Of a DNA stretch of 20,016 bases, positions 7,180 through 15,482 are shown piece after piece (within the stretch, counting starts at the first letter, position 1; the number at the start of each line of letters is the position of its first letter). Location: the NCBI GenBank assembly GCA_002715465.1, contig PAYY01000028.1, forward strand, positions 1-20,016. Direction: 5' to 3'. Source of the stretch: Fidelibacterota bacterium (GTDB lineage Bacteria; Marinisomatota; Marinisomatia; Marinisomatales; S15-B10). The notes beneath the pieces were generated by a model. That model was not told the DNA's origin, ran no database searches, and saw only the letters and a list, made by a program, of their open reading frames with translations. Position numbers and translations under genes: made by a program.

Positions 7180-8437
7180 CACGGGCTCGGTCAATTGCTT
7201 TGAGGTGCGCCGCAGTTAGCGCAACCAACTGAAAAATAATAGGTTTATAACCAATCCCAACAAACGCCCCACCAATACAGAAAATAACAATCGCCGACTT
7301 CATACAACTTCCCAAATCACGAGACCACTGGTCTAGTTTATCGTTCTTTTCTATTTTTCTATTCTGATTATACGCCCAAAAAATAAGCGCAAGATAAATA
7401 GTCAGGCCTCCGTATCCCTGTTCACCTAGTAACTCAAAATAGATACTGTGGAACGCTTTTACACCGAATGAAAAGTTTTCATTATACTTTACTAGCTGGC
7501 CCCTGTTAGCCAAGAAGCTTTGAAATCCCCCTCCAAAAACTGGCCTATCGGCAACATAGTCAATTGTCCATTGCCAAACGACAACCCTACCCATTGCAGA
7601 GCCCTCGTCAGAAACTTCGGTTAGTGTATTCATCCGATTTTTCCAATCTGCGGGGGCAAAAGCTTGAAAACAAAAAACTGCGACCAAAAGCACAGCTATT
7701 CCCTGCACAAACATCTTCTTGTTAAGAGAGCGATACCCTATATACCCTGCCAAAGTTACTAAGCCGGTTCTTGCTGTGGTTCCAATGTTAGTAAGCACGC
7801 TTGACAATATAGCCGCGTTCCACAACCATTTTTTGTCTTTTAGGAAGTCGAGAATAGTAATATTATTTTTAAAGAATAAAAGGAACGGGATGACAAGGAC
7901 AGAGAAGGCTGCCAATGTTGAACTCTCTGCCATTCCAGAATTACCCACACCAGTTATAAGCGTTCTTCCGTAACCACCACCGCCAAAAAGCGTCTTAATA
8001 CCGGCAGTTAGCATGAAAAAACTCAACGAAAACACTAGTATCAAAAGTACAGCTTCCAGCTCCCTTCGATTTCTTATAGCAAACATTGTGAGTGTAGCCA
8101 TTAAAACTGTTTTGACGGCTGTGTCCCACTTAACCCACGCAATCGCTTGAAACTGGGCCATATCTGTCGATATTGTTATCCAAACCATAAAAAGAACAAG
8201 AAGTAAAAATGGAGCTATTCGTGTTGGTTTACTTACTTTACTAACCCCAAGAATTAGACTAAGAAAACATAAGCCAGCCATAATCATTGAAATGGGCTTA
8301 CCATATAGAAAACCGAAAACAATAGTTTGGGGAACTAATGTATCTACCCAAATATACCCAGCAAACGCAATATAAGGGCGAGTAAGTCCGAAAATAAAAA
8401 ATGTTATAATTACCGCAAGAATAAAAAAATCACTCAT
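7166..8437 (-). CDS. Putative O-glycosylation ligase/Wzy-like polymerase, XrtA-associated
   Basis: A 423-residue polytopic membrane protein of the O-antigen ligase/polymerase (Wzy_C) superfamily. The N-terminus (RPYIAFAGYIWVDTLVPQ, about 20-37; FGFLYGKP, 41-48) follows the pattern of the exosortase-A-associated O-ligase family (TIGR03097). The large loop contains MGRVVVWQWTIDYV and KAFHSIYFELLGEQGYGG with H330, the conserved histidine region, and R223 in TTARTG. The expected role is polymerisation or transfer of flipped repeat units in the periplasm. The ATG at 8437 has no clear Shine-Dalgarno but sits within ATGAGTGA, overlapping by 8 bp the stop of a 39-codon ORF, so initiation probably depends on upstream translation. 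Confidence 0.88.
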   Translation of the reverse strand: MSDFFILAVIITFFIFGLTRPYIAFAGYIWVDTLVPQTIVFGFLYGKPISMIMAGLCFLSLILGVSKVSKPTRIAPFLLLVLFMVWITISTDMAQFQAIAWVKWDTAVKTVLMATLTMFAIRNRRELEAVLLILVFSLSFFMLTAGIKTLFGGGGYGRTLITGVGNSGMAESSTLAAFSVLVIPFLLFFKNNITILDFLKDKKWLWNAAILSSVLTNIGTTARTGLVTLAGYIGYRSLNKKMFVQGIAVLLVAVFCFQAFAPADWKNRMNTLTEVSDEGSAMGRVVVWQWTIDYVADRPVFGGGFQSFLANRGQLVKYNENFSFGVKAFHSIYFELLGEQGYGGLTIYLALIFWAYNQNRKIEKNDKLDQWSRDLGSCMKSAIVIFCIGGAFVGIGYKPIIFQLVALTAAHLKAIDRARDGTK

Positions 8438-8549
8438 TAGAGTTTGTATCTTTTTTTTGGCTATTTTTAATACTTTCGGATTTCACTACTTGGTATATGA
8501 CCCAAATTATCCCTAAGTGAGAAACTAATAAAGCAAACTTATCTATCAT
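8430..8549 (-). CDS. Small predicted membrane protein (39 aa), translationally coupled on both sides
   Basis: ATG at 8549-8547, 39 codons, TGA at 8432-8430. The start overlaps the stop of the CapK-like gene as TGATG (shared base 8549) and the stop lies inside ATGAGTGA with the O-ligase start (8-bp overlap). The reading frame exactly fills an otherwise unexplained 111-bp gap in a tightly packed operon, which is the main argument that it is real. Residues about 5-22 (FALLVSHLGIIWVIYQVV) form one candidate transmembrane helix, followed by a hydrophilic Lys/Ser/Asn-rich tail of about 17 residues. AAGG ten bases before the ATG could be its ribosome site. I do not recognise a family. It could be a small partner of the adjacent ligase, or merely a coupling leader. 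Confidence 0.6.
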   Translation of the reverse strand: MIDKFALLVSHLGIIWVIYQVVKSESIKNSQKKDTNSNE

Positions 8550-9898
8550 CAGGAAACGACCTTACTAGTGACATATCGGAACTTGCCTGATGCCTCTGCT
8601 GGTATACTATTCACAATATTTATGGCAATTAAAACATCATTGCCAAGTCTTGCCTTAAACGCAGATATGATTTCGGCCTCAATCTCCCTAGAATAACCTT
8701 CTGCCGGCACTATAAAAACGCTTGTGGCAGAAATGGACTCTTGTACAATTTTGAATGACTCTATGCTTTCAACTTCCCTTAGAATATAAATAAGCGAAAG
8801 GCCGTGAATTTGTGTGCCGTCAGAAGCTACAACGAAATCGGTTGTTCTACCCTCTATTTCCTCCAAAATTGGCAACCCTCTTCCACAACCACATAAATTT
8901 TGACTTAACCGACCTACATCTCCAGTTCGATATCTAATGAATGGGAAATCACTAGTAGCTAAGTGGGTGACCACAATCTCACCGCTTTCACCACTTTCAC
9001 ATGGCTTTCCGTCTTTGTTAACTATTTCTACAATAATATCTTCCGCAGAAATGTGCATGTTTCCGAAAGGGCATTCATGAGCTATAAAACCAGCATCGCG
9101 GCCACCGTAACCGTTTGCAACAGGTGCATTAAAAACGCGCTCTATCAATTTACGTTGATAGTCGTAAAGTCTTTCAGAAGTCACAAAGATAACTTTAATC
9201 CCGATTTGAGACATTTCTATTTTATTTTTTTCAGCTTCTTTAGCTAATACATAATAAACAGAAGGGTATCCGAATAGCATTTTTGGCTTAAAGTTTCTTA
9301 TCCTATTTAAAAATAGAACTTTATTTTCCTCACTCAAATCGAAAGCAGGTATAAGCTTTGTTCGAAATACCAGGTCTCTTATACTTTTGAGTTTGTCTTG
9401 CTTTGTTAGTTCTATAGGGGAACCCCAGGCCACAATCTCCCTGTCGCCAATATCAACCCCCCACCATCTAGTTGCACGCCATTTTTCAGCTACGTCGTGG
9501 CTAACGCGTTCACTTCCAAGTATAAATTTAAGAGGTGTCCCGCTGGAGCCGCCCGTAGTAAATAACTTAAAGGTACCCGAATTTATAGACTTCAGATTAT
9601 CAAAGTTATCACGAATTAACTTTTTATCTAGAAAAGGAAGTTGCTGAAGGTCTGAGATATGCTTTATATCACCCGGTTTTAGCCCTAAATCATTAAATAC
9701 TTTGGTGTAATAAGGAACATCTTCATAACACTTGGCAAGAAAACCACTAAGTCGCTGCTCTGTTTCCGTTGATATTTCATCAAAGCGCCGCCACTGACTT
9801 TCTTCCAAGTGAGTTTTTATCGCTAATGACTTGTGACCTTTGAGTTTTTCATGCAATGGAAACAAAAAGTTAGCGCAAAAATATGTATAAAAACTCAT
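8549..9898 (-). CDS. CapK/phenylacetate-CoA-ligase-like adenylate-forming enzyme
   Basis: 449 residues, ANL-superfamily adenylating enzyme. Visible motifs: P-loop-like TTGGSSGTP (114-122), NGYGGRDAG (262-270), YRTGDVG (323-329), EGRTTD (349-354) and the C-terminal PAEASGKFR (433-441), whose K439 would be the catalytic lysine. Cysteines in HECPFG and LCGCGRG resemble the metal-binding residues of the PaaK/CapK group. Such proteins in polysaccharide loci are thought to activate a carboxylic acid, possibly for glycan acylation; the acid here is unknown and it is unlikely to be a true phenylacetate catabolic enzyme because no paa genes surround it. ATGA overlap with the upstream glycosyltransferase and TGATG with the downstream micro-ORF indicate coupled translation. 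Confidence 0.85.
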   Translation of the reverse strand: MSFYTYFCANFLFPLHEKLKGHKSLAIKTHLEESQWRRFDEISTETEQRLSGFLAKCYEDVPYYTKVFNDLGLKPGDIKHISDLQQLPFLDKKLIRDNFDNLKSINSGTFKLFTTGGSSGTPLKFILGSERVSHDVAEKWRATRWWGVDIGDREIVAWGSPIELTKQDKLKSIRDLVFRTKLIPAFDLSEENKVLFLNRIRNFKPKMLFGYPSVYYVLAKEAEKNKIEMSQIGIKVIFVTSERLYDYQRKLIERVFNAPVANGYGGRDAGFIAHECPFGNMHISAEDIIVEIVNKDGKPCESGESGEIVVTHLATSDFPFIRYRTGDVGRLSQNLCGCGRGLPILEEIEGRTTDFVVASDGTQIHGLSLIYILREVESIESFKIVQESISATSVFIVPAEGYSREIEAEIISAFKARLGNDVLIAINIVNSIPAEASGKFRYVTSKVVS

Positions 9899-11109
9899 TT
9901 ATTCTTCCCTATCAACTGGCTAAACAGCTTATTGAGTTTAGTTATTCGAATATTCCAATGGTTTGACTCAGCGTACCCCCTAAGTGTATTTACATTCCAT
10001 TGCGTGGTTAATGCTAAAGACAATGAATTGAACAGAGCAGTAGAATCATCAAAAGGCACTATGTAACCTAAGTTACTCTGGCTTATAACTTCTTTATTCC
10101 CCCCAACATCTGTAGCTACAACAGGTGTTCCGCAAGCTAATGACTCTAAAAGTACGTTAGCCCAGCCCTCATTGGCAGTTGGCAGCACGAATAAGTCGGC
10201 AGCGGACAAATATTTGTATAATTCTTCAGGGGGCTTGGGACCGCAAAATACTACCTCTTCTTCAACACCAAGTTGCTTACACTGATTTCTTAAGTACTCC
10301 TCGATGTTACCTTCAAGCGAAGGGCCCCCAACTACGAGGTATTTAATATCGGGGAACTTATGTTTTAGTTTTGGCAAACACTCAATAACCCTGTGAAACC
10401 CTTTTCTAAACACTAAGCCGCCCACGGTTATAAGCACGGGCGAGTCCGGCTTAATATCCAAACCTTGTTTTGCTTGTTGTTTGCTCAAAGCAGTAAACTT
10501 TTCAGTATCTATACCGTTTCCGATCACGGTGACTCTTTCATCTTTTACGCCATACGCTAGGGCTACATCTTTTAAACTTTTTGAAACCGAGATTACGTGC
10601 GATGCTTGCGCCCACGCTTTTTGCAAAAAAGGTAATTTTTTAGCATCTTTTGTATGAGGAACTTCGGTTCCACGCATCGTAATAGTGGAAGGAATACTTA
10701 ATTCATTTGCTAATGTTGTAGCTGCCAAGCCATCAGGGTAGGTGAAGTGGGAGTCTATTAGGTCGATCCTCTTCTGCCTTACCAGCCTTTTAACCAATTT
10801 TCGAACGGACCACGCCATAAAATTCGCATCTTGCGACCTAAAAAAATAGGGAAATGACAAAAAACGAGGAAAATACACCTCTACGCCGTCCTGTAATTCA
10901 ATTTTGGCTGGCATCGGACGATATCCTTTGAAGAAAAATCTGATGATGCCTTGCCCAGGGAACCAGGGAACAGGAGACACAACGGTTATGTTGGCATGCT
11001 CGCGCATTCTAAACATCCGTTCTCGCACAAATAAGCCAGCAGTTTTACGAGCTTCACTTGGAAACAACGAGCTAAAAACAAGAATATTAAGTGGTTTATT
11101 GTCTATCAT
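9895..11109 (-). CDS. GT4-type glycosyltransferase
   Basis: 404 residues with a two-domain GT-B layout: an N-terminal acceptor domain (LNILVFSSLFPSEARKTAG at 7-25; DSHFTYPDGLAA at 119-130) and a C-terminal donor domain (TVGGLVFRKGFHRVIE, 228-243; ANEGWANVLLESLACGTPV, 312-330, with the E-x7-E pair E314/E322). This is a retaining nucleotide-sugar-dependent transferase acting at the cytoplasmic membrane face. The gene starts within the ATGA overlap with the preceding glycosyltransferase and ends in an ATGA overlap with the CapK-like gene. It lacks its own good Shine-Dalgarno, so coupling is likely. The donor sugar cannot be told from sequence. Confidence 0.9.
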   Translation of the reverse strand: MIDNKPLNILVFSSLFPSEARKTAGLFVRERMFRMREHANITVVSPVPWFPGQGIIRFFFKGYRPMPAKIELQDGVEVYFPRFLSFPYFFRSQDANFMAWSVRKLVKRLVRQKRIDLIDSHFTYPDGLAATTLANELSIPSTITMRGTEVPHTKDAKKLPFLQKAWAQASHVISVSKSLKDVALAYGVKDERVTVIGNGIDTEKFTALSKQQAKQGLDIKPDSPVLITVGGLVFRKGFHRVIECLPKLKHKFPDIKYLVVGGPSLEGNIEEYLRNQCKQLGVEEEVVFCGPKPPEELYKYLSAADLFVLPTANEGWANVLLESLACGTPVVATDVGGNKEVISQSNLGYIVPFDDSTALFNSLSLALTTQWNVNTLRGYAESNHWNIRITKLNKLFSQLIGKNK

Positions 11110-12317
11110 GACGTTAACGAATTATATAAAGGTAAGTAATTACTCACAGAAACGTGCCAATTGCGAACTTGCTTAACAAAGCTAAACCCGTTTGTTTTTA
11201 TTTCATCATGATTTTCTTGCAATATAATGCTATGTACCGCTTCACTTAGTGCATTTATATCGTTAGCTTTGAACAAATATCCAGTGCGTTTGTGTTCTAT
11301 TAACTCTTTATGCCCCCCAACATCTGACGCTAAAACAAGCTTGTGCTGTGCCATGGCCTCTAGGGGTTTAAGTGGCGTAACCAGTTCGGTTAAGCGCATA
11401 GACTTGCGAGGGAAAACCAATAAATCAATCATGTCATAGTACAACGCAACGTCGTCGTGGGGCACTCGGCCAGTGAAAATAACGTGTGCCTCTAACCCCA
11501 AATTAATGACTTTCTGTTTCAAATTCGTTTCTTGTGGTCCGCCACCAACCAAAAGCACAGCGACATTAGGTTGTTTTTCAATAATACTGGGTAACGCATC
11601 AAGTAGGGTATCTATTCCTTCATAGGCATAAAAAGAGCCCACAAAACCTAGAACAAACTTTTTTTCTAACTTGTGTAACTTACGAAGCTTTAAAACGTCA
11701 TCTGGGTCTAGTTCTTTACCAGTAAACTTCTCTACTTCAACAGCATTAGGAATTTCTGTTAGCTTATTTTTTGAAATACCACGTAAAATCAAATCTTCTT
11801 GTAACCCTTTACATATCGTTGTTACCGCAGACGCATGCTTGATAACGTGGTTTTCCAATGCGCGCGTTAGTCGGTAACGTAGGTCGCCCTCTTTACATGT
11901 TCCGTGGTCGACCGCGGCATCTTCCCAGAATGCGCGAATTTCATATACTACTGGTATATTAAATTCTTTTCCTATTTGCACTGCCGCAAAGCCGTTTAGT
12001 GCGGGCGAGTGAGCATGAATAATATCGGGCTGTTCTTGCTTAACAACTTCTCTAAGGCGACTTTTTAACGATGCGACGACAGCCCATTGGTTAACAATAG
12101 GGAGCGACGCAGCTATCCCCGTGGGCACTGCGCTACGGTAAAATATTAAGCCTTCGATAGTTTCTTCTGGCAACCGCGTAGTACCTTGCTTTGGACTGGT
12201 GACATGGCAAGTAGTAATACCCAATGCTCGTTGTTCGCGTAGAATCGCTCTGCTACGAAATGTGTAGCCACTATGTAACGGGATTGAATGATCGAATACG
12301 TGTAAAACTTTCAACAC
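11106..12317 (-). CDS. Exosortase-A-associated GT4 glycosyltransferase (TIGR04063-like)
   Basis: Up to 403 residues, GT-B fold. The N-terminus VLHVFDHSIPLHSGYTFRSR (4-23) matches the XrtA-associated family whose members begin with a similar HVLDHSLPLHSGYTFR string. Further blocks are YEIRAFWEDAAVDHGT (125-140), FVGSFYAYEGID (225-236) and ELVTPLKPLEAMA (311-323) in the donor-binding domain. Two starts are possible: GTG at 12317, or TTG at 12314, which sits seven bases after AAGGA (12326-12322) against four for the GTG and gives a family-like MKVLHV start. The gene follows a 56-bp spacer after the TIGR03087-type gene, one of the larger gaps in the operon. Confidence 0.9.
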   Translation of the reverse strand: MLKVLHVFDHSIPLHSGYTFRSRAILREQRALGITTCHVTSPKQGTTRLPEETIEGLIFYRSAVPTGIAASLPIVNQWAVVASLKSRLREVVKQEQPDIIHAHSPALNGFAAVQIGKEFNIPVVYEIRAFWEDAAVDHGTCKEGDLRYRLTRALENHVIKHASAVTTICKGLQEDLILRGISKNKLTEIPNAVEVEKFTGKELDPDDVLKLRKLHKLEKKFVLGFVGSFYAYEGIDTLLDALPSIIEKQPNVAVLLVGGGPQETNLKQKVINLGLEAHVIFTGRVPHDDVALYYDMIDLLVFPRKSMRLTELVTPLKPLEAMAQHKLVLASDVGGHKELIEHKRTGYLFKANDINALSEAVHSIILQENHDEIKTNGFSFVKQVRNWHVSVSNYLPLYNSLTS

Positions 12318-12373
12318 TGCTTCCTTACTATTATTCTCTTTCCCGAAAACGACGCTTATTCGAGAGTTAGTTA

Positions 12374-13591
12374 TTATCGTTTGTTATCAGCATCAAACAT
12401 GTCGAGCAAAGGCGACAATGTATTATCCCAATGATACTGGCTTAGTATTTTTTCGCGGTTTTCTTTGCCCACGCTTATTGCCAATGCTTCGTTTTCAACC
12501 AAATCGAGGATGCCAGCCAAAAAGCTCTTAGGATCATCGCAAACAAAGCGTTGCTGGCCTAATGGTAATTCAATTCCATCTGCAGCCATTGTTGTCAAAA
12601 CAGTCGCTTTACCTGAAGCCATCGCTTCTAGCACTTTATTTTGAATTCCACGAGCAATTCTCATTGGCGCTATACACATTAGGGCATGAGTAATATAGGG
12701 CCTAATATCATCAACTCTTCCAGTAACAACAATCCCGTCTTGTTGTGCTAATGCGCTTACCTCTTCATGAGGCTTACCGCCCACAATGTAGAATTTAAGT
12801 TGAGGAATCGCTTTACGCACTTGGGGCCAAACCTTATCTGCAAACCACATTACCGCATCTACATTTGCCCAGTAGTCCATCGCACCAGTAAACGCTATAA
12901 ATTTATCTGAGCACGGTCGTGTGAGACTTTGAGAGGAGGATGGGTGAAAAAAAATAGTATCAACACCATTAAGAATGTGATCAACCTTTTGACAAATTGA
13001 TTCAGGGACCAATTTTTTAAAACACGCCGCCTCTTGTGGTGAAACAAACACGCTTTTATCGAACTCGATACATATTTGCTTTTCTTCTCGCTCCAGTAAA
13101 CGCGCTTCTCTGCGATACACCCAACTCATTGGCCAAGACGTTTTTTCAGCGTACTGACGCCATTTATCCGAATCAACGTCAACAAAATCGATAACTCGCC
13201 GCAGCCCATCAAATTCAGATCCTTGCACGTATTGTGCCATCGACGATGAGAATATAAAAACATCGCTCGTCGGTTTGCTCTTCAACGTCGTCTCAACAAA
13301 AGCTTTAATTTTACTACTATAGAAATACGGCGCCGTTAACGGCTTACCTATTAATAGCCCTTTCGCACTTTTGATTGTTGCCGTTTTTTTATTAAGAGGT
13401 ACTAAATATAGAGAGGCACAATATTTATTCAGCTCATTTTGGTACTGCCAATCGGTTGGATCATCAACGAATGCCGCGAGATGAATGCGGTAATATTCAC
13501 TTAATTGTTTAAGTATATTAAAGCTTCTTATTTTATCGCCTTTATTTGGCGGATAAGGAATTCGGTGGCACAAAAACACTAAGTCTTTCAT
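12374..13591 (-). CDS. XrtA/PEP-CTERM-associated glycosyltransferase (TIGR03087-like)
   Basis: 405 residues. HRIPYPPNKGDKIRSFNIL (9-27) and FVDDPTDW (41-48) are near-diagnostic for the TIGR03087 family, found with exosortase A in exopolysaccharide loci. The C-terminal half shows FTGAMDYWANVDAVMWFADK, then FYIVGGKP and a long helix region with RGIQNKVLEAMASGKATV, the GT4 donor-binding part. It lies 4 bp after the amidotransferase stop and ends in a tandem TAATAA. It likely adds one sugar of the repeat unit on the cytoplasmic side. Confidence 0.92.
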   Translation of the reverse strand: MKDLVFLCHRIPYPPNKGDKIRSFNILKQLSEYYRIHLAAFVDDPTDWQYQNELNKYCASLYLVPLNKKTATIKSAKGLLIGKPLTAPYFYSSKIKAFVETTLKSKPTSDVFIFSSSMAQYVQGSEFDGLRRVIDFVDVDSDKWRQYAEKTSWPMSWVYRREARLLEREEKQICIEFDKSVFVSPQEAACFKKLVPESICQKVDHILNGVDTIFFHPSSSQSLTRPCSDKFIAFTGAMDYWANVDAVMWFADKVWPQVRKAIPQLKFYIVGGKPHEEVSALAQQDGIVVTGRVDDIRPYITHALMCIAPMRIARGIQNKVLEAMASGKATVLTTMAADGIELPLGQQRFVCDDPKSFLAGILDLVENEALAISVGKENREKILSQYHWDNTLSPLLDMFDADNKR

Positions 13592-13595
13592 TATC

Positions 13596-15482
13596 TCAGC
13601 TCTCTATGAATGCGCTGAGCATAAGTAGTGACCATAGGGCTGTACCATGGTCATGACGTTCGCTCTGGTGTTCATTAAAAAGCCTATTCAGCGCCGTTTC
13701 ATTGAACAGTTTCAATTTACTTCCGATAAGATTATCGAGTGCTTTACGTAATTTACTTTTTAATGGCCCGCGCAGCCAGTTTGCAACGGGAGAGCTAAAA
13801 CCCATCTTATCACGGTACAAATTATCATAGGGTAGATGCGGCTCCATTGCTTTCTTCAAACACGATTTCCCATTTTGCCCTTTTAGATTATCCGATAACG
13901 GAAGCGTAAATGCCCATTCGATAAAGTTGTGATCAAGCATAGGTACTCTTACTTCTAGGCTATTGGCCATGCTCGCGCGATCGACCTTTGTCAGTATGTC
14001 ACTGGGCATCCATGTTTTAAAATCTATATATTGCGCCATTTTAACAGGGCAACTAAATGACTTGCCTTCAAGTTGCTCATCAAATACCGATTTAGAAGTA
14101 TAACCATCTAAACGCCTTTTAAAGCTCTCAGAGTACAAAGAAAAACGGTCACTGTGCCTTAATATACTTACCGAATTAAGATAAGCGTTTGCAGGTGACA
14201 TTGAAATACTTTCCAACGTTGTTTTTGCTCTCAAGAATCTTGGCGCCCAATCTAACTTGGGGTATATCTTTGCGAGCGGTTTAATAACGCTATTACGAAT
14301 AAAAGCAGGTACCTTTTCTCGAACTCGATGTTCATTAAGATGCATTCGATAACGACGGTACCCGACAAAAAGTTCATCGCCCGCATCACCTGATAACGCA
14401 ACAGTTACGTGCTTCCTAGCAGATCTGCACACCATATAAGTGGGTAATGCTGAATTATCTGCGAAAGGCTCATCGTAAATAGAGGAAAGTTTATCTATTA
14501 ATTCAAAATCATCCACACTGACAACATCTAGGTGATGGTCTGTTTTACAATGATCGGCGACCATTTGAGCAAAGTCTGATTCATTGAACTCCGGTATATC
14601 GAAACCGATAGCACATGTTGTTACTGGGTTATCTTGTAACTGGCTCATCATTGCAACAACGGCACTCGAGTCAACGCCGCCGGATAAAAAAGCTCCAAGA
14701 GGAACTTCTGATTCCATTCTTAAGTCAACGGCACTTTTTAGTTTTTGATAAACTGCTTCAGGCAACGTTTCGTCGGTGCTTTGCTCGATGGCTTGCCATG
14801 GTAAATCCCAGTATTCTATCGGTACTACTTTCGTACTTTCATCTTGCGTAAGTAAAAAGTAATGGCCTGCTTTTAATTTATGTACAGACTGATATATGGA
14901 TTTTGGTTCGGGGATATATCCAAATGTCAGAAAGTCTTCTATTGAGCGCTCGTTAAGAGTTTTGTCTAAGAGCGGATGTTGTTTTAACACCTTTAGCTCA
15001 GAACCAAAAATAACGCTTCCGTCGTCCAAATGAGAATAGTAAATTGGTTTTTCGCCTGCACGGTCTCTGGCGACAAACAACACTTTTTGGTTGTTGTCCC
15101 AAACTGCAAACGCAAACATGCCATTAAGGTGAACAAGGCAATCCACACCCCACTCTTCCCATGCGTGCACAATGGTCTCTGTGTCACTGTGACTTGCAAA
15201 TGTGTGACCTAAGGTTTCAAGCTCAGACTTAACAGCTTTGTGGTTATAAATTTCACCGTTGAACACGATAGCAACACTTCCATCTTCATTGAAGATAGGC
15301 TGATGACCTCCGGATAAGTCAATAATAGAGAGCCTTCTATGGCCTAAAGCAACACCAGGCGCTAGATAATATCCTTCATCGTCAGGACCTCGGTGAGACT
15401 GTGCCCTATTCATCGATTTCAGTAATTCACCATCAACGCTTTGTTCTGAAGAGAATGAAAAAATACCACTTATTCCACACAT
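13596..15482 (-). CDS. Asparagine-synthase-like amidotransferase, XrtA/PEP-CTERM-associated
   Basis: 628 residues, the expected length for the class-II glutamine amidotransferase plus asparagine-synthase family. The N-terminal nucleophile is Cys2 (MCGISGIF), with R49, NGE at 75-77 and D100 as glutaminase-site residues. The synthetase domain has the ATP pyrophosphatase loop SGGVDSS (267-273) and ALSGDAGDELFVGYRRYR further on. Both halves look intact, so it should transfer glutamine-derived ammonia to an adenylated carboxylate. In these loci (TIGR03108 type) the substrate is thought to be a carboxylate on the glycan, for example a uronic acid, rather than free aspartate; that is inference. It overlaps the upstream glycosyltransferase by 13 bp; the start is fixed by the obligatory MC. 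Confidence 0.92.
   Translation of the reverse strand: MCGISGIFSFSSEQSVDGELLKSMNRAQSHRGPDDEGYYLAPGVALGHRRLSIIDLSGGHQPIFNEDGSVAIVFNGEIYNHKAVKSELETLGHTFASHSDTETIVHAWEEWGVDCLVHLNGMFAFAVWDNNQKVLFVARDRAGEKPIYYSHLDDGSVIFGSELKVLKQHPLLDKTLNERSIEDFLTFGYIPEPKSIYQSVHKLKAGHYFLLTQDESTKVVPIEYWDLPWQAIEQSTDETLPEAVYQKLKSAVDLRMESEVPLGAFLSGGVDSSAVVAMMSQLQDNPVTTCAIGFDIPEFNESDFAQMVADHCKTDHHLDVVSVDDFELIDKLSSIYDEPFADNSALPTYMVCRSARKHVTVALSGDAGDELFVGYRRYRMHLNEHRVREKVPAFIRNSVIKPLAKIYPKLDWAPRFLRAKTTLESISMSPANAYLNSVSILRHSDRFSLYSESFKRRLDGYTSKSVFDEQLEGKSFSCPVKMAQYIDFKTWMPSDILTKVDRASMANSLEVRVPMLDHNFIEWAFTLPLSDNLKGQNGKSCLKKAMEPHLPYDNLYRDKMGFSSPVANWLRGPLKSKLRKALDNLIGSKLKLFNETALNRLFNEHQSERHDHGTALWSLLMLSAFIES

Noticed and set aside
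8438..8548. Internal promoter in the apparent gap before the O-ligase gene.
   Set aside because: No convincing -35/-10 pair was found and the gap is better explained by the coupled micro-ORF.
8963..9247. Plus-strand open frame of 94 codons.
   Set aside because: It lies wholly antisense inside the CapK-like gene, whose motifs are clear, and has no recognisable features. The same applies to the other plus-strand frames across 1258-17778.
8549..9898. Annotation as a phenylacetate catabolism enzyme (PaaK).
   Set aside because: No paa genes are nearby and the gene is translationally coupled to polysaccharide genes; a CapK-like role is more plausible.
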